Part shown: positions 24,977-32,912 of the stretch, piece after piece | How positions within the stretch are numbered: position 1 is the first letter of the stretch | Layout of the letters: the number at the start of each line of letters is the position of its first letter | Source of the DNA: an uncultured Actinomycetes bacterium | Lineage (GTDB): Bacteria; Actinomycetota; Actinomycetes; Nanopelagicales; Nanopelagicaceae | Length of the DNA: 37,425 bases | Assembly: GCA_903871555.1 (NCBI GenBank) | Contig: CAIQHM010000097.1 | Location: 1-37,425, forward strand | Direction of reading: 5' to 3' | Position numbers and translations under genes: made by a program | The notes under the pieces: generated by a model | What the model saw: the letters and a program-made list of their open reading frames with translations, nothing else | Told to the model about the DNA's origin: nothing | Database searches by the model: none

Positions 24977-24982
24977 AATCTA
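24977..24982 (-). promoter_or_regulatory. -10 hexamer of leaderless mmsA promoter
   Basis: Minus-strand TAGATT, six bases (GCGACC), then ATG at 24970, with no Shine-Dalgarno. On the other strand TATGAT (24994-24999) may be the -10 of the aminotransferase gene, whose transcript would carry a leader of about 29 bases with an AAGGGG ribosome site. Confidence 0.6.
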
Positions 24983-25034
24983 CGCCAGGGGAATATGATG
25001 ACGCCAATTAAATCGGACGTAATAAGGGGCAAAA

Positions 25035-26387
25035 ATGAATGCAGGAAAGTCAGATTCAAAGAGCAATGCGCAGGTAAGCGCAGCTGACCACCAATATGTA
25101 TTCCATTCCTGGTCCGCGCAAGGTGCAATCGCTCCCATCCCGGTAGCCAAGAGTTCAGGGTCCAGATTTTGGGATCACGACGGTAAGGAATACCTGGATT
25201 TCTCTTCACAATTAGTATTCACAAATATTGGACACCAACATCCTAAAGTTGTAGCAGCGATTCAAGAACAAGCCGCAACTTTGACTGCTCTTGCCCCACA
25301 ACATGCGAGTGATGTTAGAAATGAAGCCGCACAACGCATAGTCGAACTTGCAGGATCAAATTTTGCGAAAGTTTTCTTTACAAACGGCGGCGCGGATGCG
25401 ATTGAGAATGCAATCCGCATGTGTCGAATCCATACTAAAAAACATAAAGTTCTTTCTACATACCGTTCTTATCACGGCAATACCGGTGCTGCAATAAATG
25501 CGACTGGCGATCCAAGACGTTTCCCAAATGAATTTGCAACTGGACATGTGCACTTCTGGGGCCCTTACCTTTACCGTTCGCCATTTTGGGCAACAACCGA
25601 GGCCGAAGAATGCGCCCGAGCACTTGAACATTTAGAACAGACAATTATTTTTGAAGGTCCAAATACAATTGCGGCAATACTTATTGAAACAGTGCCTGGA
25701 ACCGCCGGAGTTTTGATTCCACCAGCTGGTTATCTTGAAGGTGTTCGCGCGCTATGCGATAAGTACAAAATCGCGTGGATCGCCGATGAAGTCATGGCTG
25801 GTTTTGGTCGTACTGGCAAGTGGTTTGCATTCCAGAGCACGAAGGTGGTTCCCGATCTAATTACTTTCGCAAAGGGTGTTACATCTGGTTATGTCCCACT
25901 GGGCGGAGTTGTAATTAGCGGAGATATTTCTAAGACATTCGATGAAACAGTATTTCCTGGTGGCCTAACTTATATGGGACACCCACTTGCGGCCGCTGCA
26001 GCTGTTGCAACAATCGATGCGATGAAAGATGAAAAAATGTTAGAGAACGCCACCGCCATCGGCGCAGAAATCTTTGCTCCAGGGCTCGCCGAATTAGCTA
26101 AGAAACATAAAGTTATTGGCGATATTCGTGGTGCCGGAGTTTTCTGGGGAATTGATTTAGTGAGCGATCGTAAAACTCATGCACCGCTTGCACCATATGG
26201 AGGATCTAGTCCAGCAATGAACGAACTAGTTGCGGCTTGTAAAGCGAATGGCATGATGCCATTTACAAACTTCAACCGGATCCATCTCTGTCCACCTTGT
26301 AATATTTCAGCGGCTGATGCCAAATTAGGTTTAGAGATTTTAGATAAATCCCTTGGTGAAATCGCAAAGTATTACACCGGTGAATAA
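25035..26387 (+). CDS. Class III (omega-amino acid:pyruvate type) aminotransferase
   Basis: A 450-residue fold-type I PLP enzyme. Landmarks: GGADAIENAIR (118-128), the PLP-stacking YHG (146-148), D251 in ADEVMAGFGRTG, and the PLP lysine K280 in TFAKGVTSGYVPLGG. It resembles omega-amino acid:pyruvate and taurine:pyruvate aminotransferases, so donors such as beta-alanine, beta-aminoisobutyrate, GABA or taurine are possible. Divergent mmsA would dispose of malonate or methylmalonate semialdehyde, which favours beta-alanine or beta-aminoisobutyrate (inference). An AAGGGG Shine-Dalgarno precedes the ATG. Its end overlaps the amidinotransferase-like gene by 8 bp, implying coupled expression. Confidence 0.9.
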   Translation: MNAGKSDSKSNAQVSAADHQYVFHSWSAQGAIAPIPVAKSSGSRFWDHDGKEYLDFSSQLVFTNIGHQHPKVVAAIQEQAATLTALAPQHASDVRNEAAQRIVELAGSNFAKVFFTNGGADAIENAIRMCRIHTKKHKVLSTYRSYHGNTGAAINATGDPRRFPNEFATGHVHFWGPYLYRSPFWATTEAEECARALEHLEQTIIFEGPNTIAAILIETVPGTAGVLIPPAGYLEGVRALCDKYKIAWIADEVMAGFGRTGKWFAFQSTKVVPDLITFAKGVTSGYVPLGGVVISGDISKTFDETVFPGGLTYMGHPLAAAAAVATIDAMKDEKMLENATAIGAEIFAPGLAELAKKHKVIGDIRGAGVFWGIDLVSDRKTHAPLAPYGGSSPAMNELVAACKANGMMPFTNFNRIHLCPPCNISAADAKLGLEILDKSLGEIAKYYTGE

Positions 26388-27246
26388 TTCGAAGGCGCTT
26401 TGGGGAACACCGGATATGGTCTCCCCACTCACCCGGGTATTAGTTCGTACTCCAACTACCGTCGGAAACTTTGTCGAAGATGGTTTTTGGCGCCAGCCCG
26501 ATACAAACGCACTTCTTGAAGAACATAAATCCCTAGCCCAATTACTCGAATCCCTAGGTGCGCAGGTTGATATTGCAGAAAGCCTCGATGGCTTAGTGGA
26601 TTCGGTCTACATGCATGATCCAATGATTATGACCCCACATGGCGCAATCTTGTTGCGAATGGCGAAACCAATTCGGATGGATGAGCCAGCACATTTTCGA
26701 AAATCCCTAGAAGCACTTGGCGTGCCAATCTTGGGTGAATTAACAAATCCAGCTTTTGCTGATGGTGGCGATAAAGTTTGGATTGATGAAAAAACTTTAC
26801 TAATCGGACACAGTTACCGAACCAACAACGAAGGCATCGTGCAAATACGTGAATTACTTGCGCCATTTGGGATTGACGTAATTTCCTTTGATCTGCCCCA
26901 CTATGAAGGCCCAGGTGCAGTACTTCATTTAATGAGTGTTCTATCACCAATTTCATATGACAAAGCTGTCGTGTATGAACCACTAGCACCGGTGCGTTTG
27001 CTTGAATTCTTAAAGAGTCGTGGAATTTCTTGGTTCACTGTAAGCGAGAAAGAGATGCTTACCCAAGGAAGCAATATCTTGGCGGTAAAACCTAACGTTG
27101 TAATTCTTGCAGCAGGTAATCCCGAAATTGAAAGTAAATTGCGAGAAGCAGGAATTGAAGTGCATCTCTTTGCCGGTGAAAACGTTGCAGTAAAGGGCGA
27201 TGGTGGCCCAACGTGTTTAACGGCGCCATTACTGCGCAGTAGATAA
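26380..27246 (+). CDS. DDAH/amidinotransferase-superfamily hydrolase
   Basis: A guanidine-modifying fold protein related to dimethylargininase and amidinotransferases. With the GTG start at 26380 it has 288 residues: MHDPMIM (78-84), FADGGDKVW (126-134), H183 in GAVLHLMSVLSP, and the nucleophile C279 in GGPTCLTAPL at the C-terminus. The start is uncertain: TTG 26353, GTG 26380 (overlapping the aminotransferase stop) and ATG 26416 are all open, and none has a strong ribosome site. It probably cleaves a guanidino compound such as methylated arginine to citrulline plus amine, but the substrate is not determined by these motifs. Coupling to an aminotransferase is notable, because mammalian AGXT2 transaminates both dimethylarginine and beta-aminoisobutyrate. 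Confidence 0.83.
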   Translation: MNNSKALWGTPDMVSPLTRVLVRTPTTVGNFVEDGFWRQPDTNALLEEHKSLAQLLESLGAQVDIAESLDGLVDSVYMHDPMIMTPHGAILLRMAKPIRMDEPAHFRKSLEALGVPILGELTNPAFADGGDKVWIDEKTLLIGHSYRTNNEGIVQIRELLAPFGIDVISFDLPHYEGPGAVLHLMSVLSPISYDKAVVYEPLAPVRLLEFLKSRGISWFTVSEKEMLTQGSNILAVKPNVVILAAGNPEIESKLREAGIEVHLFAGENVAVKGDGGPTCLTAPLLRSR

Positions 27247-27255
27247 CCTCCGTGA

Positions 27256-27286
27256 GTGCCACCTCTCGATAAATAGCGAGGTGCAC
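27256..27286. repeat. Inverted repeat after the DDAH-like gene
   Basis: CACCTC (27260-27265) pairs with GAGGTG (27278-27283) across a 12-base loop. Allowing one bulged C (27259), the stem extends by GTG/CAC to nine pairs. There is no T-run after it, so it is not a canonical intrinsic terminator, but a U-less terminator is possible because it lies between two plus-strand units. Confidence 0.4.
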
Positions 27287-27299
27287 AATTGCTGACATT

Positions 27300-27305
27300 T
27301 AGACT
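27300..27305 (+). promoter_or_regulatory. -10 hexamer of leaderless nitronate monooxygenase-like gene
   Basis: TAGACT, six bases (CGCGAC), then ATG at 27312. No Shine-Dalgarno is present. Confidence 0.6.
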
Positions 27306-27311
27306 CGCGAC

Positions 27312-28742
27312 ATGTCATTGACCCAAGAGTTTGAACTCCCAGATGTAATACAAGGTGGAATGGGCATTGCTGTATCAACTTGGCAACTTGCGAGGGAAGT
27401 TTCAGCACATGGCGGATTAGGAGTTGTGTCGGCTACAGCAATTGATTCTGTTATCGCTCGTAGATTGCAAGATGGAGATAGCACCGGCGAGATTCGCAGA
27501 GCCTTTGCTAGCTTTCCAAATCAAAGTATCGCCGCAGAAATACTCCACTTCTATTTCAACGATAATGGCCGAAATCCTGGTGCGCCATATTTAGATGTAC
27601 CAAAATTAAGTTTGAAACCCGCAAAACTTACAAACAATCTTCTGGTCATCAGTGCATTCACCGAAGTTTGGCTAGCAAAAGAGAATAATTCAGGGTTGAT
27701 AGGAATAAATGCCCTAGAAAAGATACAACTCGCAACCCCAGCAACGCTTTATGGCGCGATGTTGGCAAAAGTTGATTACGTGCTGATGGGGGCCGGAATT
27801 CCAACTGAAATTCCTGAACTTCTACGACAATTTGCAGATCACAAAGCTGTCAAACTCGCCGTGGATGTTTCTGATGCGAAGAGCAAACACTTTCTTGCAT
27901 TTGACCCAGCGCAGATTTCAGTAGCTAATTTAAATCTGGTGAAGCCAAAATTCTTAGCAATAATTTCTTCACACGCCTTAGCGGCTTATTTAGCAAAGGA
28001 TGAGAAAACTCGACCAGATGGCTTCATCGTTGAAGGTTCTTCTGCTGGTGGACACAATGCTCCCCCACGTAGCAAAGATTCAGTCGGCGAAGATGGGCAG
28101 ACAAAATTCACAGAGTTAGATGAAGCTGACCTAACAAAAGTTGCAAAGACCGGCTTACCTTTCTGGTTAGCTGGTGGATATGGCACGCCTGCAAACTTGG
28201 CTGCCGCAAAGGCGCAAGGTGCAATTGGCATTCAAGTTGGATCACTATTTGCACTTGCCGATGAATCAGGTTTCACTAGAACGATTAAGGATGAACTTCT
28301 AGAGAAACTTGCTACGGATACTTTAAACGTGAAGACAGATCCATTCGCATCTCCAACTGGATTTCCATTTAAAATCGTAGAGATATCTGGAACTCTCTCT
28401 GATGCATCTGCATTTGATGATCGCGCTCGAAATTGCGATCTTGGATACCTTCGTGTTCCATTTGAACGCCCACAAGGTGGAATTGGTTATCGCTGCCCCG
28501 GAGAACCAATAAAGACTTACGAATTCAAGGGTGGTGCATCAGAACATAACTCAAGATCTAAATGTTTATGCAATGCATTGATGGCTGATATCGGTCTCGG
28601 CCAATTACGTGTGGATGGCAGTGCAGAACTTCCGCTCGTAACTTTTGGTTCTGATCTTGCTGGTGCCAAAGAGCTCTCGAAAATACATCCAAAGGGCTGG
28701 ACAGCAGTTCAAGTTTTAAATTTTTTACATAGTGTCTCTTAA
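27312..28742 (+). CDS. Nitronate monooxygenase-like (2-nitropropane dioxygenase family) flavoprotein
   Basis: A 476-residue FMN TIM-barrel protein. The N-terminus PDVIQGGMGIAVSTWQLA, the active-site segment GSSAGGHNAP (242-251, H248) and GGYGTPANLAAAKAQGAIGIQVGS in the phosphate-binding half identify the family, which also includes FabK-like enoyl reductases. It is longer than typical nitronate monooxygenases (about 320-380). The extra C-terminal part holds four cysteines (C375, C395, C418, C420 in NCDLGYL, YRCPGEP and KCLCN) that could bind metal. Nitronate detoxification is the safe family call; the actual substrate is unknown. It stands alone behind its own leaderless promoter. Confidence 0.82.
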   Translation: MSLTQEFELPDVIQGGMGIAVSTWQLAREVSAHGGLGVVSATAIDSVIARRLQDGDSTGEIRRAFASFPNQSIAAEILHFYFNDNGRNPGAPYLDVPKLSLKPAKLTNNLLVISAFTEVWLAKENNSGLIGINALEKIQLATPATLYGAMLAKVDYVLMGAGIPTEIPELLRQFADHKAVKLAVDVSDAKSKHFLAFDPAQISVANLNLVKPKFLAIISSHALAAYLAKDEKTRPDGFIVEGSSAGGHNAPPRSKDSVGEDGQTKFTELDEADLTKVAKTGLPFWLAGGYGTPANLAAAKAQGAIGIQVGSLFALADESGFTRTIKDELLEKLATDTLNVKTDPFASPTGFPFKIVEISGTLSDASAFDDRARNCDLGYLRVPFERPQGGIGYRCPGEPIKTYEFKGGASEHNSRSKCLCNALMADIGLGQLRVDGSAELPLVTFGSDLAGAKELSKIHPKGWTAVQVLNFLHSVS

Positions 28743-28775
28743 TAAATTAAGTAAGACCTATGGCAAACTGCCGCT

Positions 28776-29390
28776 ATGGCACAGCTTATTTATTACTGCG
28801 GAACGATGGATAGCGGAAAATCAACCCTTGCGCTTCAAACCGCCCATAACTATGAGAGTCGCGGACGCCATGGTTTAGTTTTTACTAATCAAGATCGCGC
28901 AGGTTCTGGGATTATCTCTTCGAGACTCGGTCTGCAAAGTCCCGCTATCGAAGTTGGAAGTGGAATGGACATCTTTGCATTTGTTGATGCCCATCAGAAA
29001 ACAAATGGCAAATTAGATTATTTAATTTTCGATGAGGCGCAGTTTTACGAGAGCGACCAGATTGATCAGCTTGCGCGAATCGTTGACATTTTAGGCGTTG
29101 ATGTTTTCGCCTTTGGCATCTTGAGCGACTTTAGAACTTCACTCTTTCCAGGATCAATGCGGTTAGTTGAACTCGCCGATCGAGTTAATCCATTACAAGT
29201 TGAAGCTTTATGTTGGTGCGGGCGACGCGCTACACACAATGCGCGTATTGTCGGTGGCCGAATGACTCGTGAGGGTGATCAACTTCTACCTGGTGACACC
29301 GCTCCTGATGCCGTTGTTTTGTATGAAGTTCTCTGTCGCAAGCACCATATGGCGAATATGAGCTCTAAAGATCACGACAAGAACGGGTAG
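28776..29390 (+). CDS. tdk: Thymidine kinase
   Basis: Type II thymidine kinase phosphorylates thymidine (and deoxyuridine) to dTMP for salvage. The 204 residues contain the P-loop GTMDSGKS (9-16), the catalytic E87 in FDEAQFY, and zinc ligands C146, C148 (CWCGRRATHNAR), C187 and H190 (CRKHH). A weakly matching CAAACT hexamer stands six bases before the ATG, again suggesting a leaderless start. It begins a plus-strand salvage group with punA (9 bp later) and the phosphohexomutase-like gene. Tdk competes with DeoA for thymidine, so the island encodes both salvage and catabolic fates. Confidence 0.96.
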   Translation: MAQLIYYCGTMDSGKSTLALQTAHNYESRGRHGLVFTNQDRAGSGIISSRLGLQSPAIEVGSGMDIFAFVDAHQKTNGKLDYLIFDEAQFYESDQIDQLARIVDILGVDVFAFGILSDFRTSLFPGSMRLVELADRVNPLQVEALCWCGRRATHNARIVGGRMTREGDQLLPGDTAPDAVVLYEVLCRKHHMANMSSKDHDKNG

Positions 29391-29393
29391 ATT
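29388..29393 (+). promoter_or_regulatory. -10 hexamer of leaderless punA promoter inside the tdk stop
   Basis: TAGATT, whose first three bases are the tdk stop codon, is followed by six bases (TAACTC) and ATG at 29400. It would let punA be transcribed independently of tdk as a leaderless message. Confidence 0.55.
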
Positions 29394-29399
29394 TAACTC

Positions 29400-30218
29400 A
29401 TGAGTGATTTATATTCTGATCCAATTGCTACAGCTGAACTAGCCGCTGCAAGGATTGCAGAACTAACCGGAAAACCAAAACACGATGTCGCACTCGTTAT
29501 GGGCTCTGGGTGGACGCCAGCAACCGAAGCTCTTGGCAAACCAACTCATGAATTTGCTGTAACTGATATTCCAGGATTTCCACCGCCGACAGTCGTGGGA
29601 CATGGTGGCTTGATTCGTTCCTATGAAATTGACGGGGCCAATGGAAAATTACACGCCTTGGTATTTCTAGGTCGTACCCATTTGTATGAAGGCAAAGGAC
29701 TTGAACCAGTTGTACATGGTGTTCGGACAGCAGTAAAAGCCGGTTGCAAAGTAATCGTTTTAACCAATGCCTGCGGCGGAATTAATCGTGATTACAAAGT
29801 TGGTCAACCCGTTCTTATTCGCGATCATATTTCGATGACGGCTACTAGCCCACTAATCGGTGCTGATTTTGTAGATTTAACGGATTTATATAGCAAGCGA
29901 ATCCGCGAACTAGTTAAGAAAGAAGATCCATCGCTTGCAGAGGGTGTCTATGTTCATTGGCGCGGTCCTGCATACGAAACTCCAGCAGAAATTCATATGT
30001 TGCGAACTGTTGGCGCTGATTTAGTTGGAATGTCTACAGTTCCAGAAGCAATCGCCGCACATGCCCTCGGCGCAGAAATACTTGGAATCTCACTCGTTAC
30101 TAATGCCGCCGCTGGAGTTACTGGTGAAAAGTTAAGCCACATTGAAGTTATGGAAGCCGGAAAAGCTGCTGCTGGTCGCATGGGCGAACTGCTTGCGAAG
30201 GTTCTAAAACAACTGTGA
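29400..30218 (+). CDS. punA: Purine nucleoside phosphorylase (trimeric type)
   Basis: This enzyme splits guanosine, inosine and their deoxy forms with phosphate to base plus (deoxy)ribose 1-phosphate. The 272-residue protein has the phosphate site GSG (S36), H68, R92 and H94 (GRTHLYEG, 91-98), the base-site E193 (GPAYETPAE), M211 in GMSTVPEA and N235 in VTNAAAG, all typical of the trimeric PNP family. It overlaps the following mutase by 4 bp (GTGA), which suggests the mutase handles its sugar-phosphate product. Confidence 0.95.
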   Translation: MSDLYSDPIATAELAAARIAELTGKPKHDVALVMGSGWTPATEALGKPTHEFAVTDIPGFPPPTVVGHGGLIRSYEIDGANGKLHALVFLGRTHLYEGKGLEPVVHGVRTAVKAGCKVIVLTNACGGINRDYKVGQPVLIRDHISMTATSPLIGADFVDLTDLYSKRIRELVKKEDPSLAEGVYVHWRGPAYETPAEIHMLRTVGADLVGMSTVPEAIAAHALGAEILGISLVTNAAAGVTGEKLSHIEVMEAGKAAAGRMGELLAKVLKQL

Positions 30219-31840
30219 TTGAAGAGCAGTTCCGATTAGAAATTCTTGATTGGATAGCAAAAGATCCAGATCCAATTACCGCACGAACTCTCCGCAAATG
30301 GCTTGAAAATGCGAATGAAATCGAACTGCGCAAATCATTTAGTGGATTTCTTGAATTTGGAACTGCTGGACTTCGTGGACCAGTTCGCCCGGGCCCTTCT
30401 GGCATGAATCGAGCAGTTGTAGGACGTACCGCCGCAGGAATAGCCGCATTTATGAAATCTCGTGGACTTTCTAAAGTTGTAATAGGTCGGGATGCCAGAC
30501 ATGGATCAGAAGAATTCATGCAAGAGAGCGCCGAAATATTTGCAGGTGCAGGAATGCAGGTCTGCCTTCTTCCCCGCGAATTACCTACACCTGTATTAGC
30601 TTTTGCCGTTAATGAATTACAAATGGATTGCGGCGTAATGGTCACGGCAAGCCACAACCCAGCAATCGATAATGGCTACAAAGTTTATCTTGGCAAGAAC
30701 GTAGATGGAATTAATTTCCGAGGCAGTCAAATAGTTTCGCCAGCAGATCGCGACATTTCTATCGAAATTTCTAAAGTTGAACTCCCAAGTCCACGCAGTT
30801 CCACCTGGGATATTGTCGGTGAAGATCTAATAGAGAAATATATTTCGGCAACCACATCCGGCTATAGCCAATCGGTTCCTCAGAAAATCGTTTACACAGC
30901 GATGCATGGCGTTGGTACCCAAACTCTCCTCTCTGTCTTTAAGAGCGCTGGTTTTTCGCCACCTACATTGGTTTCAGAACAGAGTGAACCAGACCCAGAT
31001 TTCCCAACAGTTGCATTTCCAAACCCTGAAGAGCCAGGCGCCATTGATTTAGCTATCAGACTTGCCATAAAAGAGAGTGCGGATCTAGTGATTGCAAATG
31101 ATCCGGATGCTGACCGGTGCGCAATTGCAGCGAAGGATCCAACGGGTGAATGGCGAATGTTGCGTGGGGATGAATTTGGAACTCTTCTTGGATACCACAT
31201 GGCAAAGAATTCGGATTTAAAAGGGAAAGTATTTGCAACTTCAATAGTTTCTTCCAGCGCACTGAGCAAGATTGCAAAGAATTTTGGAATCGATTTCGTG
31301 GAGACGTTGACCGGATTCAAATGGATTTCGAAAGTTCCAAATTTGACTTATGGCTACGAAGAAGCCATCGGATATTGCGTAGATCCTGAAGTAGTTAATG
31401 ATAAAGATGGAATATCTGCCGCCCTAAAGATTGCTGCAATAAGTTCTGAGTTGAGCGCTAAAGGTTCAAGTATCTTTAAATATCTAGATGCAATTTGGCG
31501 TGAAATCGGCTATCACCGTACTGAACAACTATCGATCCGCGTTACGGATTTGACCATCATTAAAAGGATACTAAGCGATTTGCGCGAGAATCCACCTGCC
31601 ACAATCACCGGAAAACCCGTAACCTCTTTTGAAGATTTAAGTGCTGGCAAACTTCCTACCGAGGGTTTTCGTCTTTGGTGCGGCGAAAATGTACGGGTAA
31701 TAATTCGCCCAAGCGGAACTGAACCAAAATTGAAAACTTATATCGAAGTAGTTGACGAATTTGGTCAAGTTAGTGAAGCTGATTCTTTGGTTAAAGAGAT
31801 AAGCGCAGAATTCGAAGCCTTATTCGCTAGATACCGCTAA
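30215..31840 (+). CDS. Alpha-D-phosphohexomutase family enzyme, PGM2-like; probable phosphopentomutase
   Basis: A 541-residue phosphohexomutase with the phosphoserine loop TASHNP (144-149, S146), the Mg site DPDADR (296-301), the sugar-binding loop YGYEEAIGY and the phosphate-binding IRPSGTEPK near the C-terminus. The N-terminal GTAGLRGPVRPG and the EEAIGY loop (in place of GEXSG) match the PGM2-type subgroup, whose human member is a phosphopentomutase. Translation begins at GTG 30215 overlapping the punA stop. Coupling to PNP and the presence of thymidine phosphorylase nearby favour conversion of (deoxy)ribose 1-phosphate to the 5-phosphate. Phosphoglucomutase/phosphomannomutase activity remains an alternative. 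The end overlaps convergent add by 21 bp. Confidence 0.88.
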   Translation: MIEEQFRLEILDWIAKDPDPITARTLRKWLENANEIELRKSFSGFLEFGTAGLRGPVRPGPSGMNRAVVGRTAAGIAAFMKSRGLSKVVIGRDARHGSEEFMQESAEIFAGAGMQVCLLPRELPTPVLAFAVNELQMDCGVMVTASHNPAIDNGYKVYLGKNVDGINFRGSQIVSPADRDISIEISKVELPSPRSSTWDIVGEDLIEKYISATTSGYSQSVPQKIVYTAMHGVGTQTLLSVFKSAGFSPPTLVSEQSEPDPDFPTVAFPNPEEPGAIDLAIRLAIKESADLVIANDPDADRCAIAAKDPTGEWRMLRGDEFGTLLGYHMAKNSDLKGKVFATSIVSSSALSKIAKNFGIDFVETLTGFKWISKVPNLTYGYEEAIGYCVDPEVVNDKDGISAALKIAAISSELSAKGSSIFKYLDAIWREIGYHRTEQLSIRVTDLTIIKRILSDLRENPPATITGKPVTSFEDLSAGKLPTEGFRLWCGENVRVIIRPSGTEPKLKTYIEVVDEFGQVSEADSLVKEISAEFEALFARYR

Positions 31841-32911
31841 ATATCCCGGTTTAACAATCTCTTCGATAATTGCAAGTCGCTCTTCAAATGGAATGAATGA
31901 ACTCTTAAGCGCATTTATAGTTACACGTTGCAGATCCTGAAAAGACCAGTTGAAAGCCTTTACAACTTCTACCATTTCGTTAGTCATTGAGGTCCGACTC
32001 ATTAAGCGATTGTCGGTATTGATAGTGACTCTAAATCGCAGCTTAGCCAGAACACCTATTGGATGAGATGCAATATCTTTTGCCGCACCTGTCTGTAAAT
32101 TTGAAGTAGGACAGAGCTCAAGTGGGATGCGTCGATCGCGAACATACGCAGATAACCTCCCCAAATTTGGTTTGGCGCCAGAGAAATCAATATCTTCGAT
32201 AATACGAACACCATGACCTAATCGTTCTGCCCCGCACATTTGAATCGCTTGCCAGATCGAAGGAAGACCATAAGCCTCGCCAGCATGGATTGTGAAGTGC
32301 GCATCTTCTTGTCGTAAATAATTAAAAGTATCTAATTGATTTGTTGGTGGAAAACCATCTTCCGGACCTGCAATATCAAATCCAACGACACCGAGATCAC
32401 GGTACTTAATAACCCTTTCAGCAATTTCTTGAGCATGCGGATTTTGTCGTAGTGCGCACAATAAAGATTCAACTCTAATAGTTAAGCCTTCAGCTTTCGC
32501 CTCAGTTTCACCTGCGCGATATCCGGCAATGGTCGCCTCAATAACTTCATCAAGAGTCAAACCCTTACGGGTAAAGAGCTCTGGCGCCCCGCGAACTTCG
32601 GCATAAACAACACCATCTCTTGCTAAATCTAGAGCACATTCTTTCGCAACTCGATGAATGGATTCCTTTGTCTGCATAACAGCTATCGTGTGTTCGAAAG
32701 TTTCAATGTAACGCACGAGCGATCCAGAGTTGCAGGCCTCGTAAAACCAGTCAGCTAGAGCTGTCGCGTCATTCACCGGAAGTTCATAATTAATTTCTTT
32801 TGCTAAATCAATAATTGTTTGTGGTCGAAGTCCGCCATCTAAATGGTCGTGAATTACGGCCTTAGGTAGGCGCTTAATCTGTTCTGCAGTTGGAATACTT
32901 GTAAGTGTCAT
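31820..32911 (-). CDS. add: Adenosine deaminase
   Basis: Add converts (deoxy)adenosine to (deoxy)inosine, which PunA can then split. I start it at ATG 32911, one base after the deoA stop and behind GAGGG, giving 363 residues. Upstream in-frame codons lie inside deoA. Zinc and catalytic residues are present: H21 and H23 (HDHLDG), H209 and E212 (IHAGEAYG), H233 (GHGVRI) and D300 (NTDN). The residue after D300 is Asn where E. coli and mammalian enzymes have a second Asp; I believe this NTDNRLMS form is usual in actinobacteria. It is the last gene of the nup-cdd-deoA-add operon. Confidence 0.93.
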   Translation of the reverse strand: MTLTSIPTAEQIKRLPKAVIHDHLDGGLRPQTIIDLAKEINYELPVNDATALADWFYEACNSGSLVRYIETFEHTIAVMQTKESIHRVAKECALDLARDGVVYAEVRGAPELFTRKGLTLDEVIEATIAGYRAGETEAKAEGLTIRVESLLCALRQNPHAQEIAERVIKYRDLGVVGFDIAGPEDGFPPTNQLDTFNYLRQEDAHFTIHAGEAYGLPSIWQAIQMCGAERLGHGVRIIEDIDFSGAKPNLGRLSAYVRDRRIPLELCPTSNLQTGAAKDIASHPIGVLAKLRFRVTINTDNRLMSRTSMTNEMVEVVKAFNWSFQDLQRVTINALKSSFIPFEERLAIIEEIVKPGYLAVSSE

Positions 32912-32912
32912 C

